Source: Brucella cytisi (GTDB taxonomy: Bacteria > Pseudomonadota > Alphaproteobacteria > Rhizobiales > Rhizobiaceae). From it: a DNA stretch of 64,000 bases. A program made the position numbers and the translations under genes. The notes under the pieces were generated by a model. That model saw nothing but the letters and a program-made list of their open reading frames with translations, had not been told where the DNA came from and did no database searches. The stretch is from positions 389,001 through 453,000 of the forward strand of contig JAAVLQ010000002.1 in NCBI GenBank assembly GCA_012103075.1, in the 5' to 3' direction. Position 1 is the stretch's first letter. Every line of letters starts with the position of its first letter. Positions 55,380 to 63,862 of the stretch are shown here, piece by piece.

Positions 55380-56164
55380 TCAGACCGTAGACAGGAAATC
55401 GCGCACAAGTGTCGCCGCAGCTGGCGCCTCTTCAAACAGCAAATGTCCGGTCGCGCCGAGTTTCTCCAGCCGTGCTTCATCGATCCCGCGCTGCCATTCT
55501 TCGGCATATTGCGCGGGGATGACCCTGTCTTCCTCGCCCCAGAGGATTAGGGTCGGCATGTGAAGCCGGTGCAGCCAGTGTCCAGCGTTTTATTGCCGCG
55601 TCCGTCGGTTGCGTGGACCAGCGCCAGCGCACCCATTTCGCGTCCCAGTGCTTCATCGAACCGGCTGTCGGGCGCAGTTGGGAAATAGCGGAGTGCAACT
55701 GACGGATCATGCGTGAGATGGGCTGGGATATCGGCGGACGCGACCTGAAACAGATCGGGGAGAGGGATTGTCGGAATATCGAGTCCGGCAGGTGCCGCGA
55801 GAAACAGCGCGGCAAGCCTTTCCGGCTGTCTTATCGCGAATTCTGCGGCAATCCAGCCGCCAAGCGAAAAGCCGCCAAGGCTGAATTGATCCAGTGCGAG
55901 TGCATCGAAGAAATCCATGTAATGTAGTACATAGTCGCCAATCTGCACGATATCGGTATCAGCGTCGCTTTCACCGAAATTCGGATGAAACGGAATGATG
56001 AGCCGGTTTCTGGAGGCAATGTCGATCAGGCTGTCGAAGCCGGGAAATGTCCCGGTTCCATGCAGAAAGACAACATCCTTGCCTTCACCCTTGACGAGAT
56101 AGGTGACGGTTTTGCCCCGAATTTCGACCGTGCGTTTTTCAAAACTGCTCGAGTAATTCAACAT
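55380..56164 (-). CDS. Alpha/beta hydrolase, frameshifted
   Basis: About 260 residues from ATG 56164 (MLNYSSSFEKRTVEIRGKTV). Oxyanion loop VVFLHGTGTFPGFDSL; nucleophile elbow LGGFSLGGWIAAEFAIRQPE (Ser in GFSLGG). The C-terminal part in the next frame has LHRLHMPTLILWGEEDRVIP (acid) and ATGHLLFEE (His). The break is near 55578. It resembles meta-cleavage-product or ester hydrolases (MhpC-like). Overlap with the FMN reductase gene shows co-expression with the two-component monooxygenase, so it probably cleaves that enzyme's product. Confidence 0.83.
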
Positions 56165-56717
56165 CTTTCCACCTTATGCCGTTGGCTTGGTGTGACTGGA
56201 CCAATTGCTTTCTCATCTGGTCGACGGCGCTTTCGATCCGCGTTTCCAGAACCGGAGGCAGAAGGCCGTCCGGTTCCAGTTCCGCCGAACAGGCATAAAT
56301 GCCCGTTGCGACGGTTCCCGCTTCGAAAAAGCCGAAGAGCGGACGCAGATGATGCTCGACGACCAGCGCATGACGTTGCCCGCCGCCCACTGCGCATAGC
56401 ACGGTCGGGCGACCGCGCAGCGCGAGCGGATGGACGAGATCGAACACGTGTTTGAAAAGACCGGGATAGCTTCCCTGATAAACAGGGCAACCGACGATCA
56501 ACGCATCGCAATGTTCAATCTCTGAAATGAGGCTCTCGGATTGCTGGTCCAGCGCCTTGCGATTGACGGTAAACAGGTTCGATCCGGCATGCGACAGGTC
56601 CAGATGTGTGACCGACACATCGTCTTCCGCTTCCAGCCTTGCGGCAATCGCCCGGGTTAGCCGGTGAACTTTCGTCGGGCGATCACACCCGACGAAGCTG
56701 ACAATATTTCGCGCCAT
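56139..56717 (-). CDS. NAD(P)H-dependent FMN reductase
   Basis: A 192-residue intact flavodoxin-fold protein of the SsuE/MsuE type, from ATG 56717 (MARNIVSFVGCDRPTKVHRL). FMN-binding loops: DALIVGCPVYQGSYPGLFKH, VFDLVHPLALRGRPTVLCAV and GGGQRHALVVEHHLRPLFGF. It supplies reduced flavin to a partner oxygenase, here the acyl-CoA-dehydrogenase-like monooxygenase nine bases upstream. The downstream hydrolase start overlaps its end. Confidence 0.86.
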   Translation of the reverse strand: MARNIVSFVGCDRPTKVHRLTRAIAARLEAEDDVSVTHLDLSHAGSNLFTVNRKALDQQSESLISEIEHCDALIVGCPVYQGSYPGLFKHVFDLVHPLALRGRPTVLCAVGGGQRHALVVEHHLRPLFGFFEAGTVATGIYACSAELEPDGLLPPVLETRIESAVDQMRKQLVQSHQANGIRWKDVELLEQF

Positions 56718-56725
56718 GGCCGGTC

Positions 56726-57972
56726 TCAGTTTTCGCTGATGCCGAAAACGGTCCATCGCGCATCGGCGCCTGAAAGGCCAAGTAGCCCCTTGCCGCATTC
56801 CTCAACGATCTGGTCGGCAAGCAGAATATGCTGGGTGCCGGAATGGATATCGCGATAGAAGCGCTGCATGGCCGTGTTATGCAGCGATGCTCCCCGAGCC
56901 GCCCGATGCGCGAATGTCGCCACATCTGAAACGATGTCGTGCATATAGCGAAGCGAGAGCTTCACCATCGTCATCTGGTCGAGCGACGGGACATCGCCAG
57001 ATGCGGTGGTCTGCGAGACATCTTCCCATGTTTCCATGGCCAGTGCCCGTGCGGCCCGGTAACGGGCTTCGGCATTGGCAAACTGGAACCGCAGGCTGGC
57101 GCTGTCTGCGCTCTTGCCGAACGGATCCTGTCGCTGACGGATCACCTTGGCGAGTTCGTCGAGTATCCGGCGACCGACGCCGATGGCCCAGCTTGTATGG
57201 GTGAGGGCGCTGTAGCCCGCGAGCCCGAGATGGCCCTGTGTCTGACCGCGCTTCGGTGCGGACTGCGTGAAACTATAGGTCATTGAAACCGGCACGAAGA
57301 GGTCTTCATCGGTTGCCAGCGTGTAGTCGAAGCTGCCGGTGGCGCGCAGGCCCAGCACATCCCAGTTGCCAAGCAGCTGGATCGTCGAGCGCGGGTGATG
57401 TGCGACGATGATCTGCGGTGCGCCGGTTTCGTCTTTCAAAAGCGCCTTGCCGCTCGGATCCTGGAATCGAGCAGGAAACAGCCGGAATGAATCCATTCCG
57501 CGTGGAAGATGGAGCTTCCATAAGCCCAGTTGCCGCGGATCATGTAGCCGCCATCGACCTTGCGGGCAAAGCCGCGCGGCACGCCGTTGCCTGCAATGGT
57601 GACATCGACGCCGTCCTTGAAGACATTCGCAATCCCCTCGTCGTCGAGGTAGATCGCCATGGTGGTGCCTTCCATATTGTTGACCATCGTGCACCAGCCC
57701 GATGATGCGTGGGCATAGGAAAGCGCGGACATTAATCTCATGGCATCGATTGGGCGCAATTCCGCGCCGCCGACTTCCTTGGGAAACAGCATTGTGTAAA
57801 AGCCAGCCTTACGCATGGCGTCCACGACGTCGTCATGCATCCGTCCGAGTGTCTCTGCCTCTTCCGCCTTTTCTTCAATCAAGGGTAGAATTGCTTGAAG
57901 GCGGTCATTGAAGCCCTGAAGGACTGCGGAATAGTTGTCGGCCGTGTGAGTCCGATGCACGCTGGTATCCAA
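56726..57972 (-). CDS. Group D flavin-dependent monooxygenase (acyl-CoA dehydrogenase fold, IacA/HpaB-like), frameshifted
   Basis: About 410 residues. The start is TTG 57972, behind AAGGGG at a good distance. The N-terminal domain contains LPLIEEKAEEAETLGRMHDD and AGFYTMLFPKEVGGAELRPI; the middle contains SALSYAHASSGWCTMVNNME. After a break near 57465: LGNWDVLGLRATGSFDYTLA, ALTHTSWAIGVGRRILDELA, ATFAHRAARGASLHNTAMQR, FYRDIHSGTQHILLADQIVE. The Acyl-CoA_dh_2 end without a CoA-oxidation glutamate is typical of FMNH2-using oxygenases such as indole-3-acetate monooxygenase IacA, p-hydroxyphenylacetate hydroxylase and DszC. The partner reductase is adjacent. The substrate is inferred to be indolic or aromatic. 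Confidence 0.82.
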
Positions 57973-58008
57973 GTTAGTTCCCCTTGATTTAGTGGGTTAT
58001 AAGCAGGA

Positions 58009-58863
58009 ATGATACGGACAAGAGTGGGAACGGACATTCCCCAGATGGGGGCTTGGGAACTCGGGAGAGAGAATGCCGGGCAAATATTATCGACAGATGA
58101 GCGGATATCTGCAGCGCTTTCCGTTGCGGAGAGCCGTGATTATGACGATTTTACAATAGCTTGTGATTATTTTGCAGCGAATGTTCTGCGGGTGCGATCG
58201 CTTGGAATTTATTTGCTGGAGAATAATCGACCGCGCCTTTTTCACAGCATCAACACGCCCACCGGCTTTCTTCTTGAATATCAGAATGGGCTTGCGGATT
58301 CGGATCCGATGATTGCGGCAGTGGTGCAGAATGCCGGCGCGGTTGCGGGCTCGCGATTGCCCCAGAATGCGGCGGGGAATGTGCCGCTGATGCGAACGCT
58401 GCTCTATCGATGGAACTACAACGATAACTTGTGCTGTCCGGTTTACGTTGGCGACAACATACAGGCGCTGATCTATGCCGCCGGTTTCGAGATGCACGCA
58501 ACACAGCTCGAAGAACAGGTTTCGCTGCTGTGCCGTTCGTCGGCGCTTGCCTTGCGCAACATTCAGGAAGCGCGTCCGGCGAAGACGCCCAGCGCCAATC
58601 TGACCAACCTGTCGCCGCGCCTATCGACGGTCGCCCGGTTGCTTGCAGCTGGCAATACCAACAAGCAGATTGCCCGACATCTGGAGCTTTCACCCCATAC
58701 GGTGAAGGATTACGTCGACGATCTGATCAAGCGTTTCGGTGTTCGTAACAGAACCGAAGTGGCCGTCCTGATCAACCGCATGAGCGGTGCGAGGAAAGCC
58801 GAGCCGGTCGGATTCGTCCTGTCGGGACAGGAACGGCGCGGCCTTCCCATAGAGCATTTCTGA
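58009..58863 (+). CDS. LuxR-family transcriptional regulator
   Basis: A 284-residue intact protein, divergent from the monooxygenase operon with only 36 bases between starts. The N-terminal 190 residues form an unknown ligand domain (DDFTIACDYFAANVLRVRSL, LLYRWNYNDNLCCPVYVGDN), perhaps GAF-like. The C-terminal LuxR HTH is LSPRLSTVARLLAAGNTNKQ, IARHLELSPHTVKDYVDDLI, KRFGVRNRTEVAVLINRMSG. No receiver or AHL-synthase partner is nearby, so it is probably an orphan regulator controlling the adjacent oxygenase genes. Confidence 0.87.
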   Translation: MIRTRVGTDIPQMGAWELGRENAGQILSTDERISAALSVAESRDYDDFTIACDYFAANVLRVRSLGIYLLENNRPRLFHSINTPTGFLLEYQNGLADSDPMIAAVVQNAGAVAGSRLPQNAAGNVPLMRTLLYRWNYNDNLCCPVYVGDNIQALIYAAGFEMHATQLEEQVSLLCRSSALALRNIQEARPAKTPSANLTNLSPRLSTVARLLAAGNTNKQIARHLELSPHTVKDYVDDLIKRFGVRNRTEVAVLINRMSGARKAEPVGFVLSGQERRGLPIEHF

Positions 58864-58880
58864 AAACGCTTTCCGCGTTA

Positions 58881-59696
58881 CTAAAGGCAGAGGAATTTAA
58901 CGGCGCGGCTTTCGGGATCGCACAGCGTGTCGATGACATTGCAATGATGCGTGCCATCGCTTTCCCAAGCGCTGGTTTCTATCCCCAACCCGTACCAGAT
59001 GTTTGCCAGCAGCGCATTTTGTCGTCTGAACTCCATCAGCTCATCGCCGCCGACGCAGCAATGAACGGCAATATCTGTACGCGGGCGCTGGAGTGCCGCG
59101 CTCTCCGCGACAGCTTCGGCCTCGTCCATAGAGAAAATATCGTTCATCGCGGTTTTGAGAAGCGGGCGTAAATCGTGCAGCCCGCTGATAGAAAGAACAC
59201 GCTTTATCCGTTCCGCCGTTGCGGCGGCAATGGGCGCATTTTCGCACGCCATGCGGCTGACCAGATGCCCTCCGGCGGAATGGCCGGTCAAGGCGATATC
59301 ACCGTCCACTTCCTGCGCAAGGTGGTTGATGAAACGGCCAATTTCCCGTGTGATACCAGAAATACGCGCTTCGGGGCACAGCGTATAGCTTGGCATGGCA
59401 ACGCGATATCCGCGCGCAAGCGCGCCTTGCGCCAGATGTGACCAGAAGCTTTTGTCCAGCCCCTTCCAATAGCCGCCATGGACATAAACAAGTGTGCCCT
59501 TGGCCCGGCCTTCCGGCAGAAAAAGGTCGTAAAGGTTGCGCACGCCATCGCCATAGGCGATGTCAGGGATCAAGCGACCCTGATCGCGCATCTTCTCGCG
59601 AAAGCCGGATGCCAGTTCCGTCCAGCGCGGCGGATAGGTGGCGGAATCGCTGATGGCCTTCATATTGTCGTAAGCGGTATCGTAGTCGTGCAGCAC
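58881..59696 (-). CDS. Arylformamidase-like alpha/beta hydrolase
   Basis: A 271-residue intact protein starting at ATG 59696 (MLHDYDTAYDNMKAISDSAT). The signature TLVYVHGGYWKGLDKSFWSH contains the HGGxW motif of animal-type arylformamidases (kynurenine formamidase). The nucleophile lies in ALTGHSAGGHLVSRMACENA, and the acid/His in CVGGDELMEFRRQNAL and ESDGTHHCNVIDTL. Such enzymes hydrolyse N-formylkynurenine or related N-formyl anilines. The gene sits 37 bases after the aminobenzoate-type CoA ligase stop, suggesting it releases anthranilate or a similar amine for activation. The exact substrate is inferred. Confidence 0.82.
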   Translation of the reverse strand: MLHDYDTAYDNMKAISDSATYPPRWTELASGFREKMRDQGRLIPDIAYGDGVRNLYDLFLPEGRAKGTLVYVHGGYWKGLDKSFWSHLAQGALARGYRVAMPSYTLCPEARISGITREIGRFINHLAQEVDGDIALTGHSAGGHLVSRMACENAPIAAATAERIKRVLSISGLHDLRPLLKTAMNDIFSMDEAEAVAESAALQRPRTDIAVHCCVGGDELMEFRRQNALLANIWYGLGIETSAWESDGTHHCNVIDTLCDPESRAVKFLCL

Positions 59697-59733
59697 AGAA
59701 GTCTCCTGCGTATTTCATGCTTGAAGCCGCACG

Positions 59734-61364
59734 TCAGGCGCGGGCTTCGGTTGCCGCCTGCGCGCGCAGGGCGGATCGCTGCAATTTTCCGGATTCTGTT
59801 TTGGGCAGGCTTGAAACCCAGCATATGAGGCGTGGATATTTATAAGGCGCGAGTTCGCTTTTGACGTGACTTTGCAGTGCTTCCTGCAAGTTCGTGTCGC
59901 CATTATATCCTTCGTTCAGCACGACATAGGCTTTGACGATGCAGCCCCGTTCGTCATCGGGCGCCGCCACCACGCCACATTCCGCCACGGCTGGATGCGC
60001 GAGCAGGCTGGCTTCGACCTCCGGTCCGGCGATGTTGTATCCGGCAGAAACGATCATGTCGTCATTGCGGGCCTGATACCAGAAATAGCCGTCCGCATCC
60101 ATGACATAGGTATCGCCGGTGATGTTCCAGCCGTTCTCGACATATTTGGTCTGGCGCGCGTCGGCCAGATATTTGCAGCCGAGCGGCCCACGAACGGCAA
60201 GTCGTCCGGGGGTGCCGGGCGCGCATTCCTGCCCGTTGTCATCGATGACACGCGCTTCATAACCGGGGATGGGTTTACCAGTCGCTCCGGGTCTGATGTC
60301 GTCTTCCGGCGCAGAGATGAAGATATGCAGCATTTCCGTCGCGCCGATGCCGTCGGCCAGCGAAAGCCCGGTCGCACGCTTCCACGCTTCGAAAGTAGGG
60401 AGCGGCAGGGCTTCACCAGCTGAAACACATTTGCGCAGGGACGAAAGATCGTACTGATCGATCTTCGAAAGCATGGCTCGGTAAGCGGTCGGCGCTGTGA
60501 AACAGACAGTTGGTTTATATTCCCCGATAGCGAGCGCGAGGTCATGCGGGGCGGTTTTTGCCGGCAGCACTGTGGAAGCGCCGATCCTGAAGGGAAACAG
60601 GACCAGCCCGCCAAGACCGAACGTGAACGCCAGCGGCGGCGAGCCGATGAAAATGTCATCTTCGGTCGCGTTCAATATATGATGTGCATAGCAATCACAG
60701 ACGATCAGCAGGTCGCGGTGGAAATGGATCGTCGCTTTCGGCAAGCCGGTGGTGCCGGATGTAAAGCCCAGCAGGCATGGATCGTCGGCCCGTGTTGCGA
60801 CCGCATCGAAATCGCTGGATGCACCGGCCAGCAATGCGCCAAGTTCCCCGCCTGCATTGCCCTCCCGTGTCACCAGAGTTTTGATGAAATCGGTCTGTGC
60901 CACGGCATTCTGCATCTCGCCGGTCAGTGCGTGATCGCAAAAGGCAATGCCGATTTTGGCCCTATCGATGATCTGGACCAGCTCCTTGGCGCGCGCAACA
61001 GCGGCATGGTTGCGACGACAACGCCGCCCGCCTTGATAATCGCCATATAGAGCGCAATCTTGGTCGGGTTATTGCCCGAGCGGATCATCACGCGATTGCC
61101 GGTCTTCATGCCGAGCTTGTCGGTCAGCACATTGGCTATCTTGTTGATCATTGCGGCAAGATCGTTGTAGCTCCAGCGCACGCCCGGCGCCTGCAATGCA
61201 ATGCGGTCGCCTTTGCCGTTTGCAAGATGTGCATCCACCAGTTCGGTGGTGGCATTGAGCTGTTCCGGGTAGCCGAGTGCGTCGAGGTTGATAATATCCG
61301 GTAGGAGTTCCGCAGCCGGGAGATTATCCAGAACGAATGTGTCCACATGAGCGCTGGGGTGCAT
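59734..61364 (-). CDS. Benzoate/2-aminobenzoate-CoA ligase family protein, frameshifted
   Basis: About 543 residues from ATG 61364 (MHPSAHVDTFVLDNLPAAEL). Adenylate-forming motifs: LLGFTSGTTGLPKATIHFHR (A3 loop), FTAPTAYRAMLSKIDQYDLS, SLADGIGATEMLHIFISAPE (A5), YQARNDDMIVSAGYNIAGPE (A8) and LPKTESGKLQRSALRAQ (A10 Lys). The aromatic-acid subgroup is indicated by the DGIGATEMLHIF stretch, shared by benzoate- and 2-aminobenzoate-CoA ligases. One base is missing near 61000 (LLRA-AKELVQIIDR). It activates the ring acid for the monooxygenase/reductase encoded 12 kb away. Confidence 0.86.
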
Positions 61365-61405
61365 GCTCTTCTCCTGTCAATGCAAGTTTGCGTTCGACTG
61401 CTGGG

Positions 61406-62104
61406 TCAAACGTGCAAGTAACGTTCCTTGATGTCCGGGGTGTTCAAAAGGGCAGCGTTGTCACCGCTCCACACCACACGGCCCTTTTCGATGACCACAT
61501 GACGGTCTGCGAAGCGCGCCAGCGCATCGACATTCTTGTCGATGACGAGGATTGCCTCGCCTTCATCCTTGATGTTGCGCAGGCAGGACCAGATCTCTTC
61601 GCGCATCAGCGGCGACAGGCCTTCCGTCGCCTCATCCAGCACGACCATTTTCGGATTGGTCATCAGTGCGCGACCAACCGCCAGCATCTGCTGTTCACCG
61701 CCGGAAAGCTGGTTGCCCATGTTGCGCCGCCGCTCCTTCAGGCGTGGGAACATCCGATAGATGCTTTCCAGCGTCCATTTGCACGAGCGGGCTTCCGAAC
61801 GCCGGGTGGCCAGCAGGTTCTCTTCGACGCTCAGCGTCGGAAATATCTGCCGCCCTTCCGGGACCAGACCGAGCCCCTCGCGGGCAATTGCATAGGGCGG
61901 TTTGCCGGTAACGTCATGGCCATTGACGAACACCTTGCCGCCCTTGGGCGGCAGCAAGCCGAAGATCGACTTGATGGTTGTCGTTTTCCCCATGCCGTTT
62001 CTGCCGAGGATCGTGACGACTTCTCCCGCACTGACTTCAAAGTCGATGCCGAAGAGAATGCGGGACTGGCCATAGGCGTTCTGGAGTCCTTCGACCTTCA
62101 GCAT
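61406..62104 (-). CDS. livF: Branched-chain/aromatic ABC transporter ATPase (LivF)
   Basis: A 232-residue intact ATPase from ATG 62104, overlapping the livG stop (TGATG). Walker A ILGRNGMGKTTTIKSIFGLL, signature MGNQLSGGEQQMLAVGRALM, Walker B PKMVVLDEATEGLSPLMREE; the D-loop and H-region read LVIDKNVDALARFADRHVVI, with Lys replacing the usual His switch residue region (IDKN in place of IEHN/VEQN), which is common in LivF. It drives uptake by the hydrophobic amino-acid/aromatic-acid (HAAT) class importer encoded upstream. Confidence 0.92.
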   Translation of the reverse strand: MLKVEGLQNAYGQSRILFGIDFEVSAGEVVTILGRNGMGKTTTIKSIFGLLPPKGGKVFVNGHDVTGKPPYAIAREGLGLVPEGRQIFPTLSVEENLLATRRSEARSCKWTLESIYRMFPRLKERRRNMGNQLSGGEQQMLAVGRALMTNPKMVVLDEATEGLSPLMREEIWSCLRNIKDEGEAILVIDKNVDALARFADRHVVIEKGRVVWSGDNAALLNTPDIKERYLHV

Positions 62105-62859
62105 CACGCAGCCTCCTCTTCGCCGAGATAGGCGGCGCGCACGTCCGGATCAGAGCGCACGGCAGCGGGTGTTCCGGACGCGATGACGCGTCCGTAGACG
62201 AGGACGCTCACCTGATCCGCCAGCGAGAAAACGGCATCCATGTCATGCTCGATCAGAACCAGCGTATGCGTCTGACGTAAAGCGCGCATCAGTTCGACCA
62301 GCACCACGGATTCCTCGTGGCTGGTGCCAGCCAGTGGTTCATCGAGCAACAGCATCTGCGCTTCGGTGGCGAGCGCGATGGCAATCTCAAGCTGGCGCTT
62401 TTCGCCGTGCGACAGCGCTCCGGCCCGGCGATGGGCGCGGTCGTCCAGCCGGACGCGAGCAAGCGCAGTCATGGCTTGCTCGTTGATATCGGCTTCCTTG
62501 TTTGCCGCCTGAAAAAAGCGGAAGCTTGAACCGGATCGTGCCTGAACGGCAAGCGCAACATTGTCCAGCACGCTGAAACCTTCAAGAACCGAGGTGATCT
62601 GAAACGAACGTGCAAGGCCGAGATGGACACGATTGGGCATAGGCAGACCGGAAATTTCACGGCCATCGAAGATGACCGAACCGCGGTCGCTTTTGAGATT
62701 TCCTGAAAGCTGGTGGATCAATGTTGTCTTTCCGGCGCCATTGGGGCCGATCAGCGCGTGAATTTCGCCGCGTTTGACGGTGAGATTGACCCCATCCGTG
62801 ACCTTGAGCGCGCCGAAGCTTTTATGCAGGTCATGAACCTGAAGCAGTTCATCCGACAT
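62104..62859 (-). CDS. livG: Branched-chain/aromatic ABC transporter ATPase (LivG)
   Basis: A 251-residue intact ATPase. I start it at ATG 62859 (MSDELLQVHDLHKSFGALKV), which overlaps the end of livM. Walker A ALIGPNGAGKTTLIHQLSGN, signature ALSHGEKRQLEIAIALATEA (SHGEK in place of LSGGQ, as usual in LivG), Walker B QMLLLDEPLAGTSHEESVVL, switch His in LVLIEHDMDAVFSLADQVSV. The middle segment LGLARSFQITSVLEGFSVLD is typical of the family. Confidence 0.92.
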   Translation of the reverse strand: MSDELLQVHDLHKSFGALKVTDGVNLTVKRGEIHALIGPNGAGKTTLIHQLSGNLKSDRGSVIFDGREISGLPMPNRVHLGLARSFQITSVLEGFSVLDNVALAVQARSGSSFRFFQAANKEADINEQAMTALARVRLDDRAHRRAGALSHGEKRQLEIAIALATEAQMLLLDEPLAGTSHEESVVLVELMRALRQTHTLVLIEHDMDAVFSLADQVSVLVYGRVIASGTPAAVRSDPDVRAAYLGEEEAA

Positions 62860-63862
62860 CGGAACCTCCACGCAGCTTGCGGAGCAGCCCGCCGATACCG
62901 TCGCGACTGAAAAGCACGACGAGAACAAGGAAAAGACCAAGGCCGAGTTTCCAGTGCTCTGAGAAATGCGCCAGCACTTCCTCAAGAAAGATGAAGGCAG
63001 TTGCGCCGAGGACCGGGCCGATCAGCGTGCCCATTCCACCCAGAACGACCATGACGATCAGTTCGCCAGAACGCTGCCAGCTCATGAAGGCAGGCGAAAC
63101 GAACTGGATCTGGTTGGCGAGCAGAACACCGGCAATGGCCGCTGCCACACCGGCAATCACATAGGCGGTGAGCTGAAACGAGAAGGGCGAGAAACCGATG
63201 GCGCGCATACGCACCGGATTGTCCCGCGTTCCACGCAGCACACGACCGAACCGTGAATGCACCAGCATGCGGAAGATGAAAAATGCCCCCATCAGAACCG
63301 CCAGCACGAAGTAGAACAGCACCAGATTGCTGGAAAGCAGCGTATTGCCGAACAGCGTTGAGCGGGTGGACAGCGTCATTCCATCGTCGCCGCCAAAGGC
63401 TGACAGGGAAACCATGAAGAAGAAGGCCATCTGCCCGAAGGCCAACGTGATCATGATGAAATAGACGCCGCTGGTTCTAAGCGAAATATAGCCGGTGACG
63501 AGGGCGAAGAACGCCGCAACAACGATGGCCGCAACCAGCTGGAGGATCAGATCGTCGATGCCATAGCTGGACAGGATGCCGACTGCATAGGCGCCGATCC
63601 CGATATAGGCAGCATGGCCGAAGGAAACGAGCGCGCCGTAACCCATGATGAAATTGAGCGAAAGCGCGGCCAGCGCGAAGATCATGATGCGTGTCACGAT
63701 CACGAGAAGAAAGCTGTCGTTCAATACGGATGCGAGAAGCGGAACGATTGCAAAGGCGGCGAAGACCAGCCACGGGCCCGCATCCAGCAAAAGCGAGGTT
63801 CGGCTCTTTGCCGTTTCCGGCATGGCGGTATCGCGGGTGCTGTTATGGGTAATCTCGCTCAT
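62849..63862 (-). CDS. livM: Branched-chain/aromatic ABC transporter permease (LivM)
   Basis: A 337-residue inner-membrane protein. I start it at ATG 63862 (MSEITHNSTRDTAMPETAKS); the longer frame extends into the end of livH only because of an indel there. Family features: ALSLNFIMGYGALVSFGHAA, YIGIGAYAVGILSSYGIDDL, VLRGTRDNPVRMRAIGFSPF and IVMVVLGGMGTLIGPVLGAT. With LivH it forms the channel. The placement next to an aromatic-acid CoA ligase suggests an aromatic-acid or indolic substrate. Confidence 0.9.
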   Translation of the reverse strand: MSEITHNSTRDTAMPETAKSRTSLLLDAGPWLVFAAFAIVPLLASVLNDSFLLVIVTRIMIFALAALSLNFIMGYGALVSFGHAAYIGIGAYAVGILSSYGIDDLILQLVAAIVVAAFFALVTGYISLRTSGVYFIMITLAFGQMAFFFMVSLSAFGGDDGMTLSTRSTLFGNTLLSSNLVLFYFVLAVLMGAFFIFRMLVHSRFGRVLRGTRDNPVRMRAIGFSPFSFQLTAYVIAGVAAAIAGVLLANQIQFVSPAFMSWQRSGELIVMVVLGGMGTLIGPVLGATAFIFLEEVLAHFSEHWKLGLGLFLVLVVLFSRDGIGGLLRKLRGGSDVG

